Source of the DNA: Pseudoduganella violaceinigra DSM 15887
GTDB taxonomy: Bacteria; Pseudomonadota; Gammaproteobacteria; Burkholderiales; Burkholderiaceae_D
Direction of reading: 5' to 3'
Length of the DNA stretch: 64,000 nucleotides
NCBI RefSeq assembly: GCF_000425385.1
Contig: NZ_AUDI01000001.1
Coordinates: 722,797 to 786,796 of the forward strand
Under the pieces are notes generated by a model. The model was not told the origin of the DNA, searched no databases, and saw nothing but the letters and a program-made list of their open reading frames with translations. This document shows, one piece after another, positions 1-8,531 of the stretch. Within the stretch, counting starts at the first letter, position 1, and the number at the start of each line of letters is the position of its first letter. The translations under genes were made by a program, and so were the position numbers.

Positions 1-1835
1 GCGTCGGCCCAGGCGGTGAACTCGTTGTCGTAGCGGGTGCCGATATCGCGCATGAAGTCGTTGTAGCGGCTGTAGTCGCCGACGCGGAACTTGGCCAGGA
101 TTTGGTCGACATCGCCACGGTGGCGCTCCATCATGAAGCGGGTCGCCATATAGCCCCAGCGGTAGGCGCGGTCCTGGTAATCGGACATCGCATAGGTGTT
201 GCCGAAGATGTCGCTCAGGCGATATTTGTGGTTGCGCACCATATCGATCGCGGTCTGGTTGTTATTCTTCAGCGACAGGTATTCCGCGATGCCTTCGATC
301 CACCACACGGTCGGCACCGAGGTGCCGGCGCCGAAGTCGCCGTACATATCGAAGCGGCCGTCGATGTAGTGCACGAATTCGTGCTCCAGGTTCCAGACCT
401 TGAAGGTGGGGCGCAGCCAGGAAGCTTCATGGGCGATGAAGCGCGCCTGGTTGCCCGCTTCGGCTGGATTGCCTTCCAGGTACATGCCGCCGTTATTGGT
501 GTCGATACCGTAGATCACGCTGGCGTACTTGCTGTAGTTGGCGTAGTCGTCGAACACCACCAGTTCCAGCGCGGTGTTATTGTCATGCGCCACCGGGGTG
601 CGGTTCGTCTGCAGCATGGTGTGGGCATAGCCCTCTTCCGTCGCCAGCGCGGAGCAGATTTCCTGCACCTGGGCCGGGGTTACGTCCTGCGCGCGCAGGC
701 GCAGCGTCGGGCTGCAGTTGTAGGTGGTCTTCAGCACGGCGCTGGCCAGCTGCTCTTCGAAATTGCACACGCCGTACTGCGCACAATTGCCGCTGTCGTA
801 GTACTTGACCGCTTGCGCCGCCGCCAGCCACATGCCGCTATCGGCGCCCAGCATATTGCTGTTGTTCAGCGTGTTCTGCACCATCGGCTTGACCAGCGGC
901 TTCAGGTTGGCGTACTGCATGAAGCGGAAGGTTTCGTTCGACGCGTCGTTCAGCTGGTAGCCGGCGCTGGAATTCAGCAGGGCGGACTTATTGGCCGTGA
1001 TGAAAGAGTAAAGCGTATTGGCATAGGAAATATCGTTCGACAGCGTGGTCCCCACGTCCGGCGAAGTATGGGCGCGGAACAGCACCGTCAGCGCACCGGT
1101 CATGCCGCCGCCGGCGCTATCTTGCTTCAGCGCTTCGGCCGCGGTGGTGTTGGTGCCGTTATTGGTGAAGCGCGCCACCGTCGCCTTGGCGTCCGGCAGG
1201 AACTGCACCTCGTCGTGCATATTCGTGACCAGCTTCCAGGTCTCGATCGCCGTGGTCGGTGCCACGGTGTTGTTGGCATACAGGCCGCTGCCCCGGGTCA
1301 GGCTGTGCAGGGCGCTGCGCAGCGGTGCGCGCACCGATTCCGTCAGCGCCGGGATGGTGCCGCCGCTGGCCTGGTAATAGCCGGCGCGCAGGTAGAGCAC
1401 CAGGTTCACCAGCTTCATATTCGTGCCGTTGTAGCTGCCCGCCTCGCTCGCCAGACGGCTCGAGATAGCGCTCACATTTGCGCTCGAATAAATTTTCGTG
1501 GCCAGTGCGGAATCGGCCGAGAACAGCGGATAAGTGCACTCGTAGTCAGGCAGCGTGGCTACGTACTCGGCCAATGCGGCGCCACTGTAGCCGGCCAGGG
1601 TGTTCATGTCCTTGCACGCCGGCGTGGCCGACATGAGCGACATGCTGGCTTTCATATTGCGCGGCATCAGGTCGTTGCGCGGCTTGCGCGTCGGCGCCAG
1701 GTCGAACTTGCTTTGTTCGGCGCTAGGCGGCAGGCTCTGGCGCTGGTGCGGGGCCGGCGGCTGTTGCAGCTTGTCGCCGGCATGGGCTTGTGCGGCGAGC
1801 AGCAAGGCTGCCGCGCCGATGGTTTTCAACATCAT
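1..1835 (-). CDS. Secreted M9 microbial collagenase, 3' end cut by the window edge
   Basis: Zinc metallopeptidase predicted to be secreted and to degrade collagen or similar matrix protein. The visible 611 residues begin with a signal peptide (MMLKTIGAAALLLAAQAHA) and a proline/glutamine-rich linker. A long helical activator-like region follows, then the peptidase unit with the zinc motif HEFVH at about residues 485-489 and a downstream glutamate-bearing segment (WWIEGIAEYLS) that supplies the third ligand in this family. The reading frame is open to base 1, so the C-terminus (often PKD or collagen-binding domains) lies outside. The first of two adjacent ATGs is chosen because AAGGAG lies 7 nt upstream of it. 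A PAS-AraC regulator lies 99 bp upstream on the same strand and may control it; that is inference. Confidence 0.88.
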   Translation of the reverse strand, partial: MMLKTIGAAALLLAAQAHAGDKLQQPPAPHQRQSLPPSAEQSKFDLAPTRKPRNDLMPRNMKASMSLMSATPACKDMNTLAGYSGAALAEYVATLPDYECTYPLFSADSALATKIYSSANVSAISSRLASEAGSYNGTNMKLVNLVLYLRAGYYQASGGTIPALTESVRAPLRSALHSLTRGSGLYANNTVAPTTAIETWKLVTNMHDEVQFLPDAKATVARFTNNGTNTTAAEALKQDSAGGGMTGALTVLFRAHTSPDVGTTLSNDISYANTLYSFITANKSALLNSSAGYQLNDASNETFRFMQYANLKPLVKPMVQNTLNNSNMLGADSGMWLAAAQAVKYYDSGNCAQYGVCNFEEQLASAVLKTTYNCSPTLRLRAQDVTPAQVQEICSALATEEGYAHTMLQTNRTPVAHDNNTALELVVFDDYANYSKYASVIYGIDTNNGGMYLEGNPAEAGNQARFIAHEASWLRPTFKVWNLEHEFVHYIDGRFDMYGDFGAGTSVPTVWWIEGIAEYLSLKNNNQTAIDMVRNHKYRLSDIFGNTYAMSDYQDRAYRWGYMATRFMMERHRGDVDQILAKFRVGDYSRYNDFMRDIGTRYDNEFTAWAD

Positions 1836-1934
1836 GTCTCCACTCCTTCTTGTTGTTAATGCGGGAGAAGCAATGCTAACGAGGAGGAGTGGCGCGGGTT
1901 CAATCGTGCGCGGCGTTAGTGTGATTTCACCGGC

Positions 1935-2711
1935 TCAAGGCGCGGGAACTGCACAGGCCACGGGTGAAAAAGCGACAGGCGACGGCCGCGAACCGTTGCG
2001 GAACTGGCTTGGCGTATAGCCGGTCATGGCTTTGAACTGGCGGCTGAAGGCACTGTGGTCGGTGTAGCCGCATTCGCGCGCGATGTCGGCGATGCTGCGC
2101 CCCGGGTGGGCTTCGATCAGGGAAAGCGCGCCCTCCAGGCGCGATTGCAGCAGCAGCTGGCGCGGGCTGTAGTGGAACACTTTCTGGAACAGGCGCTCCA
2201 CGCGTGCCAGCGACAGGCCCTCATCGCGCGCCAACTCATTGAGGTTCAACTGCTGGTCGTAGTTCTCGCGGATATGCTGGGCGATGCGCGCCACCTGGCG
2301 GTATACCGGATGCTGCTCGTCGACCAGGCCCAGGTCGTGCGAGGTGCCGACCAGGCCCACGATATCGCCCTGCTCGTTGCGCAGCGGCGTCTTGTGGGTC
2401 AGGCACCAGCCGCGGCGGCGGTTCGGGTACATATGCAGCTCGAGGTGCTTTTCGATGGTGGCGCCCAGATCGATCACCTGCCGGTCCTGCGCCTCGTAGG
2501 CGGCCGCCAGCGGGCGCGGATGCACATCCATCACGGTCTTGCCGAGGATCTCGGACTTGCTGCGCATGCCGCAGCGGCGCGCCAGCGTATGGTTGACGGC
2601 CACATAGCGGCCCTCACGGTCCTTCACGAAGAAGGCGACTTCAGTCAATGCGTCGAACAGCTTTTCGATCGCGTCCAGCTCCACCTCTTGTGGCCTGTTA
2701 CCAAGATACAT
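1935..2711 (-). CDS. PAS domain / AraC-type HTH transcriptional regulator
   Basis: One-component regulator of about 258 residues. An N-terminal PAS sensor (roughly residues 10-120; note FFVKDREGRYVAVN and the later HKTPLRNEQGDIVGLVGTSHD) is joined to a C-terminal AraC/XylS double helix-turn-helix (roughly 140-245; IADIARECGYTDHSAFSRQFKAMTG read in two halves as the second HTH). The ligand is unknown. An upstream in-frame ATG at 2738 has no ribosome-binding site and lies inside a direct repeat. The ATG at 2711 is preceded by GGGAG at a good distance, so it is preferred. The gene runs in the same direction as the collagenase downstream, which makes the protease a plausible target. The last ~15 residues are low-complexity and proline-rich. 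Confidence 0.85.
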   Translation of the reverse strand: MYLGNRPQEVELDAIEKLFDALTEVAFFVKDREGRYVAVNHTLARRCGMRSKSEILGKTVMDVHPRPLAAAYEAQDRQVIDLGATIEKHLELHMYPNRRRGWCLTHKTPLRNEQGDIVGLVGTSHDLGLVDEQHPVYRQVARIAQHIRENYDQQLNLNELARDEGLSLARVERLFQKVFHYSPRQLLLQSRLEGALSLIEAHPGRSIADIARECGYTDHSAFSRQFKAMTGYTPSQFRNGSRPSPVAFSPVACAVPAP

Positions 2712-2733
2712 CGTAAGTCTCCCAACTTTCTTA

Positions 2734-2784
2734 TTCATTTGGGATGTTAGCTTAACAATGAATATTTAGCTATTTCATTTGGGA
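2734..2784. repeat. Two 11-bp direct repeats upstream of the PAS-AraC gene
   Basis: TTCATTTGGGA occurs at 2734-2744 and again at 2774-2784, exactly 40 bp apart (about four helical turns), in an AT-rich stretch just upstream of the preferred start of the PAS-AraC regulator. Paired direct half-sites are typical of AraC-family operators, so this is a candidate autoregulatory site. That is inference; no experimental site is known to me. Confidence 0.5.
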
Positions 2785-2816
2785 CACAAATATTGCCGCC
2801 AAGATGGGTGTTACCA

Positions 2817-2841
2817 CCGCCAGCTGGGCGCCAAGTGGCGG
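2817..2841 (-). terminator. Weak hairpin directly after glpK
   Basis: CCGCCA and TGGCGG form 6-bp arms around a 13-nt GC-rich loop, beginning 2 nt past the glpK stop codon. There is no U-tract, so if it acts as a terminator it is imperfect. It could instead stabilise the 3' end of the transcript. Confidence 0.25.
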
Positions 2842-2843
2842 GT

Positions 2844-4328
2844 TTAGGACTCCCATGCCTTGGCGCGCTCCGTGGCGCGATGCCACTTCGCCAACAATTC
2901 GGCGCGCTGCGCATCCCCCATCGCCGGCGTGAAGCGGCGTTCGCACGCCCACTGGGTCGCGATTTCTTCCTGCGACTCCCAGAATCCCACCGCCAGGCCG
3001 GCCAGATAGGCCGCGCCCAGTGCCGTGGTTTCGGTGACTTTCGGGCGCAGCACCGGCACGCCCAGCAAGTCGGACTGGAACTGCATCAGCATGTCGTTGC
3101 GGGCCGCGCCGCCGTCGGCGCGCACTTCCGTCACCGGCATGGATGCGTCTTTCTGCATTGCCGCCAGCAGCTCGGCGCTCTGGTAGGCGATCGATTCCAC
3201 TGCGGCGCGCGCGATATGCGCCTTATTGCTGCCGCGCGTCAGGCCGACGATGGTGCCGCGCGCGTACGGGTCCCAGTGCGGCGCGCCCAGGCCGACAAAG
3301 GCCGGCACCAGGAAGACGCCGCCGCTATCGGGCACGCTGCCGGCCAGCGCCTCCACGTCGCTCGACTGCTGGATGATGCCCAGGCCGTCGCGCAGCCATT
3401 GCACGGTGGCGCCGCCCATGAACACCGAGCCTTCCAGCATATAGTCGGTTGCGCCGTCGACGCGCCAGCCCACGGTGGAGAGCAGGCGGTTGTGCGACAC
3501 GCGCGGATGGCGGCCAGCGTGCATCAGCATGAAACAGCCGGTGCCGTAGGTGTTTTTCACCATGCCGGGCTGGTGGCAGGCCTGGCCGAACGTGGCCGCC
3601 TGCTGGTCGCCGGCGATGCCCGCCAGCGGGATCTCATGGCCGAACAGCGCCGCCTTGGTGGTGCCCACTTCCTCGCTGGACGAGACCACCTGCGGCAGCA
3701 TGGCCTCGGGAATGTCGAACAGCTGCAGCAGGTCCGAATCCCAGCGCATCAAGTGGATATTGAACAGCATGGTGCGCGAAGCGTTCGACACGTCGGTGAC
3801 ATGCACGCCGCACAGCTTCCACGCCAGCCAGCTGTCGATGGTGCCGAAACACAGCGCGCCCTTGCGCGCACGCTCGCGCGCACCCGGCACATGGTCCAGC
3901 AGCCATTTGATTTTGGTGGCGGAGAAGTAGGCGTCCAGCTCCAGGCCGGTCGCCTCGCAGATCATTTTCGCCTTGCCGGCGGCGCGCAGCTCTTCGCAAT
4001 AGCCGGCGGTGCGGCGGTCCTGCCAAACGATGGCGGGCGCGATCGGCTCGCCGGTCTTGCGGTCCCACACCACCGTGGTTTCGCGCTGGTTGGCGATGCC
4101 GATGGCGCGTACCTGCTTAGGGTCGACATGGTTGTCGTGCAGGACCTTGCGCGCCACCGAGATCTGGCTATTCCAGATTTCGTTGGGATCGTGCTCGACC
4201 CAGCCTGGCTGGGGGAAATGCTGGGGAAACTCCTGCGCCGCGCATCCTGCGATATTGCCCTCGTGGTCGAACAGGATGGCGCGTGAACTGGTTGTGCCCT
4301 GGTCCAGGGCGAGGATGTATTGGGTCAT
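2844..4328 (-). CDS. glpK: Glycerol kinase
   Basis: Phosphorylates glycerol to sn-glycerol 3-phosphate with ATP in the cytoplasm; FGGY sugar-kinase family. The 494-residue length is normal. The N-terminus carries the phosphate-binding segment [16 protein letters not shown]. The glycerol-binding region reads [22 protein letters not shown] and IVWQDRRT. The C-terminal ATPase part has [29 protein letters not shown] and [21 protein letters not shown]. No glpF or glpD neighbour is visible. The start lies only 12 nt from the 3' end of the RNase P RNA gene on the same strand, and the ribosome-binding site (TGAGAG) sits in that gap, so read-through transcription from rnpB is possible. Confidence 0.97.
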   Translation of the reverse strand: MTQYILALDQGTTSSRAILFDHEGNIAGCAAQEFPQHFPQPGWVEHDPNEIWNSQISVARKVLHDNHVDPKQVRAIGIANQRETTVVWDRKTGEPIAPAIVWQDRRTAGYCEELRAAGKAKMICEATGLELDAYFSATKIKWLLDHVPGARERARKGALCFGTIDSWLAWKLCGVHVTDVSNASRTMLFNIHLMRWDSDLLQLFDIPEAMLPQVVSSSEEVGTTKAALFGHEIPLAGIAGDQQAATFGQACHQPGMVKNTYGTGCFMLMHAGRHPRVSHNRLLSTVGWRVDGATDYMLEGSVFMGGATVQWLRDGLGIIQQSSDVEALAGSVPDSGGVFLVPAFVGLGAPHWDPYARGTIVGLTRGSNKAHIARAAVESIAYQSAELLAAMQKDASMPVTEVRADGGAARNDMLMQFQSDLLGVPVLRPKVTETTALGAAYLAGLAVGFWESQEEIATQWACERRFTPAMGDAQRAELLAKWHRATERAKAWES

Positions 4329-4340
4329 CTCTCAAGAATT

Positions 4341-4672
4341 AGTTGAAGCAAACCGATAGGCCGGATTTTGTTACGGCACCCGAAGGTGCTATGACAGCCA
4401 TTCCTCTAGGCGACGGATTACTCCGCCGCTCAAGCTTTCTACCCGCACGCTCCGCGAGCAACATCATCGCGTGCCTATTTGAAATTGCACCAGGTGGAGG
4501 TTACCGCGTTTCACCGTAACTTAATACGCTCGTCTCTGTGGCCCTATTCCTCGCCTTATACCATTGCTGGCTTTCAGCGGACGGCCGTTAACCGTCACCC
4601 CGCTCTGTGGAGTCCGGACCTTCCTCCCGCCCATGTCTTGCAACACGGACCAGCGGCTGTCTGGCTTGCTTC
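4341..4672 (-). ncRNA. rnpB: RNase P RNA, bacterial class A
   Basis: Catalytic RNA that trims the 5' leader of tRNA precursors. Read on the minus strand it begins GAAGCAAGCCAGACAG and ends CCTATCGGTTTGCTTC, which pair as the P1 helix. Between them are the universal blocks GGGAGGAAGGTCCGGACTCC (CR-I), AGAGGAATGGCTGTC and ACAAAATCCGGCCTATCG (CR-V). A length of about 332 nt fits a betaproteobacterial type A RNA. Ends are set from the P1 pairing and may be off by a few bases. No terminator fits between it and glpK. Confidence 0.95.
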
Positions 4673-4679
4673 GGGCGCT

Positions 4680-4708
4680 ATTCTACATCATTCGCTATAT
4701 AGACTGAC
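4680..4708 (-). promoter_or_regulatory. Probable rnpB promoter
   Basis: On the minus strand a TAGAAT -10 box (4680-4685) lies 7 nt before the predicted 5' end of RNase P RNA. The -35 region about 17 bp further upstream (around GTCAGT) is a poor match, so only the -10 is convincing. Confidence 0.4.
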
Positions 4709-4807
4709 CCCGCCCATATAAATCAGGAATTTGGTGTCGCAAATCGGAAAGCCATTTGCCCTTGGCAGGCATAGAATGCCAAATCCATGTACAAGAAGGC
4801 AAGCACC

Positions 4808-6505
4808 ATGACGCAAAACCCTCGTTCCGGCGGCCAGATCCTGGTCGATGCACTGAAAGTCCACGGTACCGACACCGCCTTCGGCGTGCCCGGCGAAAGC
4901 TACCTGGACGTGCTGGACGCCCTGCACGAATCCGGCATCCGCTTCATCATCAACCGCCAGGAGGGCGGCGCCGCCTTCATGGCCGACGCCTACGGCAAGA
5001 TGACCGGCAAGCCCGGCATCTGTTTCGTCACCCGCGGCCCGGGCGCCACCAATGCCTCGATCGGCGTGCATACCGCCTTCCAGGATTCCTCCCCGATGAT
5101 CCTGTTCATCGGCCAGGTCGGCAGCGATTTCATGGACCGCGAAGCCTTCCAGGAAGTCGATTACCGCCGCATGTTCGGCCAGATGGCCAAGTGGGTGGCC
5201 CAGATCGACCGCGCCGACCGCATCCCTGAATACATCGCCCGCGCCTTCCAGGTCGCCACCAGCGGCCGTCCGGGCCCGGTGGTGCTGGCCCTGCCGGAAG
5301 ACATGCTGACCACCAAGGCCGCCGTGGCCGACACCCGCGCCTACCTGCCCACCCAGGGCGCGCCGTCCGCGCCGCAGATCGCGCAGCTGCGCCAGATGCT
5401 GTCCGAAGCCAAGCGCCCGATGCTGCTGCTGGGCGGCGGCGGCTGGAACGACAAGGCCTGCGCCGACATCCAGCGTTTTGCCGAAGCGAACCAGCTGCCG
5501 GTCGGCTGCGCCTTCCGCTTCCAGGACCTGATGGACAACAGCCATCCGAACTACATCGGCGACGTCGGCATCGGCATCAACCCGAAACTGGCGGCGCGCG
5601 TGAAGGAAGCCGATGTGCTGATCGCCATCGGCCCGCGCCTGGGTGAAATGACCACCAGCGGCTACTCCATCATCGCCTCGCCGGTGCCGCAGCAGCGCCT
5701 GGTGCACATCCACGCCAGCCCGGAAGAACTGGGCAGCGTCTACCAGGGCGAACTGATGATCGCCTCCGGCATGCCGCAGGCAGCCGCCATGCTGGCCGCG
5801 ATGGAGCCGGTCGATGCCGGCGCCTGGAGCGAAAGCGTGGCGCAGGCGCGCGCCGAATACAGCGCCTGGCAGCAGCAGCCGAACATCTTCAAGGACAACA
5901 ACGCCCCGCTGAACCTGTGGCAGGTGGTGCAGGAGCTGAAAGGGCAGTGCCCGGCCGACACCATCATCACCAATGGCGCCGGCAACTACGCTACCTGGGC
6001 GCACCGCTACTGGAACTACGGCGGCATGCGCACCCAGCTGGCGCCGACCAGCGGCGCCATGGGCTACTCCGTGCCGTCCGGCGTGGCAGCCAAGATCGTC
6101 AACCCCGAGCGCACCGTGGTGACCTTCGCCGGCGACGGCGAATACCTGATGAACGGCCAGGAGCTGGCCACCGCCGTGCAGTACAAGGCGGGCGTGGTCA
6201 TTATCGTGTTCAACAACCAGATGTTCGGCACCATCCGCATGCACCAGGAGCGCGAATATCCGGGCCGCGTTTCCGGCACCACCCTGCACAACCCGGATTT
6301 CGCCGCCGTGGCGCGCGCCTTCGGCGGCCATGGCGAAGCGGTTGCCGCCACCGAGGAATTCGGCCCGGCACTGCAGCGCGCCCTGGCCTTCACGCGCGCG
6401 CAATCGCTGCCGGCGATCATCGAACTGCGCTATGACGGCAATCTGATCACCCCTGGCGCCACGCTCGACACCATTCGCAAGCAGGCGGTCGCCGCAGGCA
6501 AGTAA
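4808..6505 (+). CDS. Thiamine-diphosphate enzyme, acetolactate-synthase large-subunit-like
   Basis: Cytoplasmic TPP-dependent enzyme of the POX/AHAS family, about 565 residues. The N-terminal PYR domain has the cofactor-activating glutamate in INRQEGGAAFMADAYG. A central Rossmann-like domain follows (PMLLLGGGGWND). The C-terminal PP domain carries the TPP/Mg motif GDGEYLMNGQELATAV...FNN. No regulatory subunit (ilvN) or ilvC is adjacent, so it is probably a catabolic or anabolic 2-oxoacid-condensing or -decarboxylating enzyme rather than the housekeeping AHAS; substrate unknown. An in-frame ATG at 4787 lacks a ribosome-binding site, while AAGAAGG precedes the ATG at 4808. The gene is followed by a strong hairpin terminator. 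Confidence 0.85.
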   Translation: MTQNPRSGGQILVDALKVHGTDTAFGVPGESYLDVLDALHESGIRFIINRQEGGAAFMADAYGKMTGKPGICFVTRGPGATNASIGVHTAFQDSSPMILFIGQVGSDFMDREAFQEVDYRRMFGQMAKWVAQIDRADRIPEYIARAFQVATSGRPGPVVLALPEDMLTTKAAVADTRAYLPTQGAPSAPQIAQLRQMLSEAKRPMLLLGGGGWNDKACADIQRFAEANQLPVGCAFRFQDLMDNSHPNYIGDVGIGINPKLAARVKEADVLIAIGPRLGEMTTSGYSIIASPVPQQRLVHIHASPEELGSVYQGELMIASGMPQAAAMLAAMEPVDAGAWSESVAQARAEYSAWQQQPNIFKDNNAPLNLWQVVQELKGQCPADTIITNGAGNYATWAHRYWNYGGMRTQLAPTSGAMGYSVPSGVAAKIVNPERTVVTFAGDGEYLMNGQELATAVQYKAGVVIIVFNNQMFGTIRMHQEREYPGRVSGTTLHNPDFAAVARAFGGHGEAVAATEEFGPALQRALAFTRAQSLPAIIELRYDGNLITPGATLDTIRKQAVAAGK

Positions 6506-6523
6506 TCCCCGCCGCGCTTGGTG

Positions 6524-6558
6524 AAAGGGCCGCTTGCGCACTGCGCAAGCGGCCCTTT
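6524..6558 (+). terminator. Rho-independent terminator after the TPP enzyme, possibly bidirectional
   Basis: A perfect 16-bp stem (6524-6539 with 6543-6558) closed by a 3-nt ACT loop, 18 nt after the stop codon. The arms begin AAAGGG and end CCCTTT, so short U-runs form on both strands. It sits between convergent genes. Confidence 0.8.
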
Positions 6559-6564
6559 GAGTTT

Positions 6565-7032
6565 CTAGCGCTTCGGCGCCGGGCACTTCCTGCAGGCCCG
6601 AGGCTGGCGCGCATAATCGTGCACTTTTTCCAGCACCATCGGCAGCGACTGGTCATCGCAATAGCCGCCCTCCAGCGTCAGGGATTCGCCATCGGGCGAG
6701 AACCTGCCGCTGATGGTGCGCTCCTCCTCCCCTTCCTGGACCGTGAAATACATCATCTTGCCGCGCGGGTCGACGTTCACGTCGCTCGCCACCAGGGGCA
6801 GGCTCAGACCACCGGCCGTGTATTCATAGATCACCGTATCGGCTTCGGCAAAGCGCTGCAGCGTGACACGCTGGCCACCATACTCGCCGCTGCCGGCGTG
6901 CACGCACAGGTCGGAAAACACCAGCATGCCATAACGCGGCAAGCCGCCCGCCTTGTTGGCCGCGTGGGCAGGGGGCAGGACGGCAGCTGAAGCAAGCAAG
7001 AGCGCACTACCGATGCGATGACAAGTTTTCAT
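6565..7032 (-). CDS. Secreted hypothetical protein with signal peptide
   Basis: A 155-residue protein I do not recognise. It starts with a clear Sec signal (MKTCHRIGSALLLASAAVLPPAHA, probable cleavage after AHA) and continues as a small beta-rich domain with four cysteines after the signal. It ends in a basic, cysteine-containing tail (RACRKCPAPKR). Its promoter must lie in the short gap upstream, because a terminator separates it from the porin gene. The predicted location is the periplasm. Confidence 0.6.
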   Translation of the reverse strand: MKTCHRIGSALLLASAAVLPPAHAANKAGGLPRYGMLVFSDLCVHAGSGEYGGQRVTLQRFAEADTVIYEYTAGGLSLPLVASDVNVDPRGKMMYFTVQEGEEERTISGRFSPDGESLTLEGGYCDDQSLPMVLEKVHDYARQPRACRKCPAPKR

Positions 7033-7043
7033 AAGCGGATTGT

Positions 7044-7076
7044 AAAAAAAAACGGCTGCACGCGGCAGCCGTTTTT
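7044..7076 (-). terminator. Strong rho-independent terminator of the porin gene
   Basis: ACGGCTGC and GGCAGCCGT form the stem. On the minus strand the hairpin is followed by nine U residues, and on the plus strand by five, so it could work in both directions. It lies 20 nt downstream of the porin stop codon. Confidence 0.9.
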
Positions 7077-7095
7077 GACCAGGAACTGGTGTCGA

Positions 7096-8172
7096 TCAGA
7101 AGGTGTGACGGATGCCTACGTTGTAAGCTGCGTCGCCGGAGCCTGCTTCGGTGTTGTTGCCAACAGTGTAGGAAGCGCCGTTCTTGTTCTTGATCTTGCC
7201 GTACGACATGTAAGCGGTGGTACGCTGCGACAGGGAGTGCAGGTAGCCGATCGCGTACTGGTTAGCATCGCGGTCGAACGACTTGTCGTCCACTTTGGCC
7301 CAGGAAACGATCAGGGAACCCGCAGCCGACACCGGCACGTTCGCGCCCAGCAGGAAGGTACGGTTGTCAACCGAAGCGGCTACCGGGGTTGCGGTGTAAG
7401 CAGCTGCAGCTGGCAGTGGGGAGCTGTTCAGGCCTTTGTTGGAACCGAACATGGCGTATGCCTTCACTACTTTGAAATCGTAGTTCACAGCCAGCAGGGT
7501 GTTGTGGCCGATTTCGTTTTTCTGCACAACGTTAGCGGCGCTGACGGTGTCGTTGTTGATGTTGTTGTAAGCCAGACGAACAGCCAGAGGACCGTTGGTG
7601 TAGCCGATCGACGCGCCCAGTTGACGGCCGGTCGAGGATTCTTTCTTCTCGCCCAGGGCGTAGAACAGTTCAGCCTGCACGCCGTTCAGCAGCGGGGTCT
7701 TGTAGGCGATGGAGTTGCTGTTACGGACGTTGATGCCGTTCGCTGGGAACAGGTTCTTGGCGGAACCGGACAGGCCAGCCTGGAATGGATCGCCAACTTG
7801 CAGGAAGGTGTTGTACCAAGGGGTGTACTGGCGGCCCAGGGTCAGGGTACCGGCTTCCTTGGAGGACAGGCCGACGAATGCCTGGCGGTTGAACAACTGG
7901 TTGTTGGTGTTGTCCAGCTCGCCGGTGTCTTCTTTCACGCCGGTTTCCAGTTGGAACACTGCGGACAGGCCGTTGCCCAGGTCTTCGTTGCCTTTGAAGC
8001 CGATGCGCGATGCATTGGCCACGCCGGAGGTTACTTTGGTTACGTTACCGTTCTTGCCGCCGCGCTCAGCAACGATGCCTGCATCCATGGTGCCGTAGAT
8101 GGAAACGTTCGATTGAGCATAAGCTGCGCCCGAAGCGGCGAGGATTGCCATAGAAATCAAGGTTTTTTTCAT
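7096..8172 (-). CDS. Gram-negative general porin (trimeric, 16-strand type)
   Basis: Outer-membrane diffusion channel of the betaproteobacterial porin family, 358 residues from the preferred start. The signal peptide MKKTLISMAILAASGAAYAQ is followed by the usual mature start SNVSIYGTMDAGI. Alternating beta-strand patterns run throughout, with an EAGTLTLGRQYTPW segment characteristic of the family. The chain ends with the C-terminal phenylalanine (GIRHTF) needed for outer-membrane insertion. A longer in-frame start at 8223 is rejected because AAGGAAG lies just upstream of the ATG at 8172. Codon use is strongly biased to preferred codons, consistent with an abundant protein. A perfect palindrome lies upstream of the -35 box. 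Confidence 0.93.
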   Translation of the reverse strand: MKKTLISMAILAASGAAYAQSNVSIYGTMDAGIVAERGGKNGNVTKVTSGVANASRIGFKGNEDLGNGLSAVFQLETGVKEDTGELDNTNNQLFNRQAFVGLSSKEAGTLTLGRQYTPWYNTFLQVGDPFQAGLSGSAKNLFPANGINVRNSNSIAYKTPLLNGVQAELFYALGEKKESSTGRQLGASIGYTNGPLAVRLAYNNINNDTVSAANVVQKNEIGHNTLLAVNYDFKVVKAYAMFGSNKGLNSSPLPAAAAYTATPVAASVDNRTFLLGANVPVSAAGSLIVSWAKVDDKSFDRDANQYAIGYLHSLSQRTTAYMSYGKIKNKNGASYTVGNNTEAGSGDAAYNVGIRHTF

Positions 8173-8237
8173 GATGTGCTTTCTTCCTTTTCTTTGTAGT
8201 AGATCACCAGGGCTCTCTGGCACTGATAGGCCGCCAT

Positions 8238-8281
8238 TTTATATGAACTCAACATTTCCTGCTAATCACGTAGTACTACGT
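8238..8281 (-). promoter_or_regulatory. Porin promoter with a perfect 14-bp palindrome upstream
   Basis: On the minus strand TTAGCA (8260-8265), a 16-bp spacer and TATAAA (8238-8243) form a plausible sigma-70 promoter. Two bp upstream of the -35 box is the perfect palindrome ACGTAGTACTACGT (8268-8281), a likely protein-binding site. Its partner is unknown; the MerR-family gene facing away on the other side is one candidate. The rest of the 8224-8531 gap shows no gene. Confidence 0.55.
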
Positions 8282-8531
8282 ATTGCAAGATGAACTCCGA
8301 GACAACACCGCGCAGTATGCAAGTTACCGTAACCGGAACTTTTTTGTTCAGGACACATTTCACACTTTGCGCGCTTTTCGGCCCCAAACCCGACGTGCCA
8401 ACCCTGTGTCATGGACAAGCCGTTTGAACTCCAGTTTCAGAGCGAAACTTGCCTGCGCCATGTGCAACTTGTTGCTGGATTTCAGCGTTAGAATGCAGCT
8501 CGCGTATCAACCCTGGGGGCGCTGTCGGCGA

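Noticed and set aside
102..1859. A 585-codon open frame on the plus strand opposite the collagenase
   Set aside because: Shadow frame. Its translation is His/Arg/Val/Ala-rich with no domain, while the minus strand encodes a clear M9 collagenase with signal peptide and HEFVH.
2793..4286. A 497-codon plus-strand frame across glpK
   Set aside because: Antisense frame produced by high GC; the opposite strand is an unmistakable glycerol kinase.
4688..6586. A 632-codon minus-strand frame opposite the TPP enzyme
   Set aside because: Shadow of a well-supported gene; no recognisable motif and biased composition. It also runs through the terminator.
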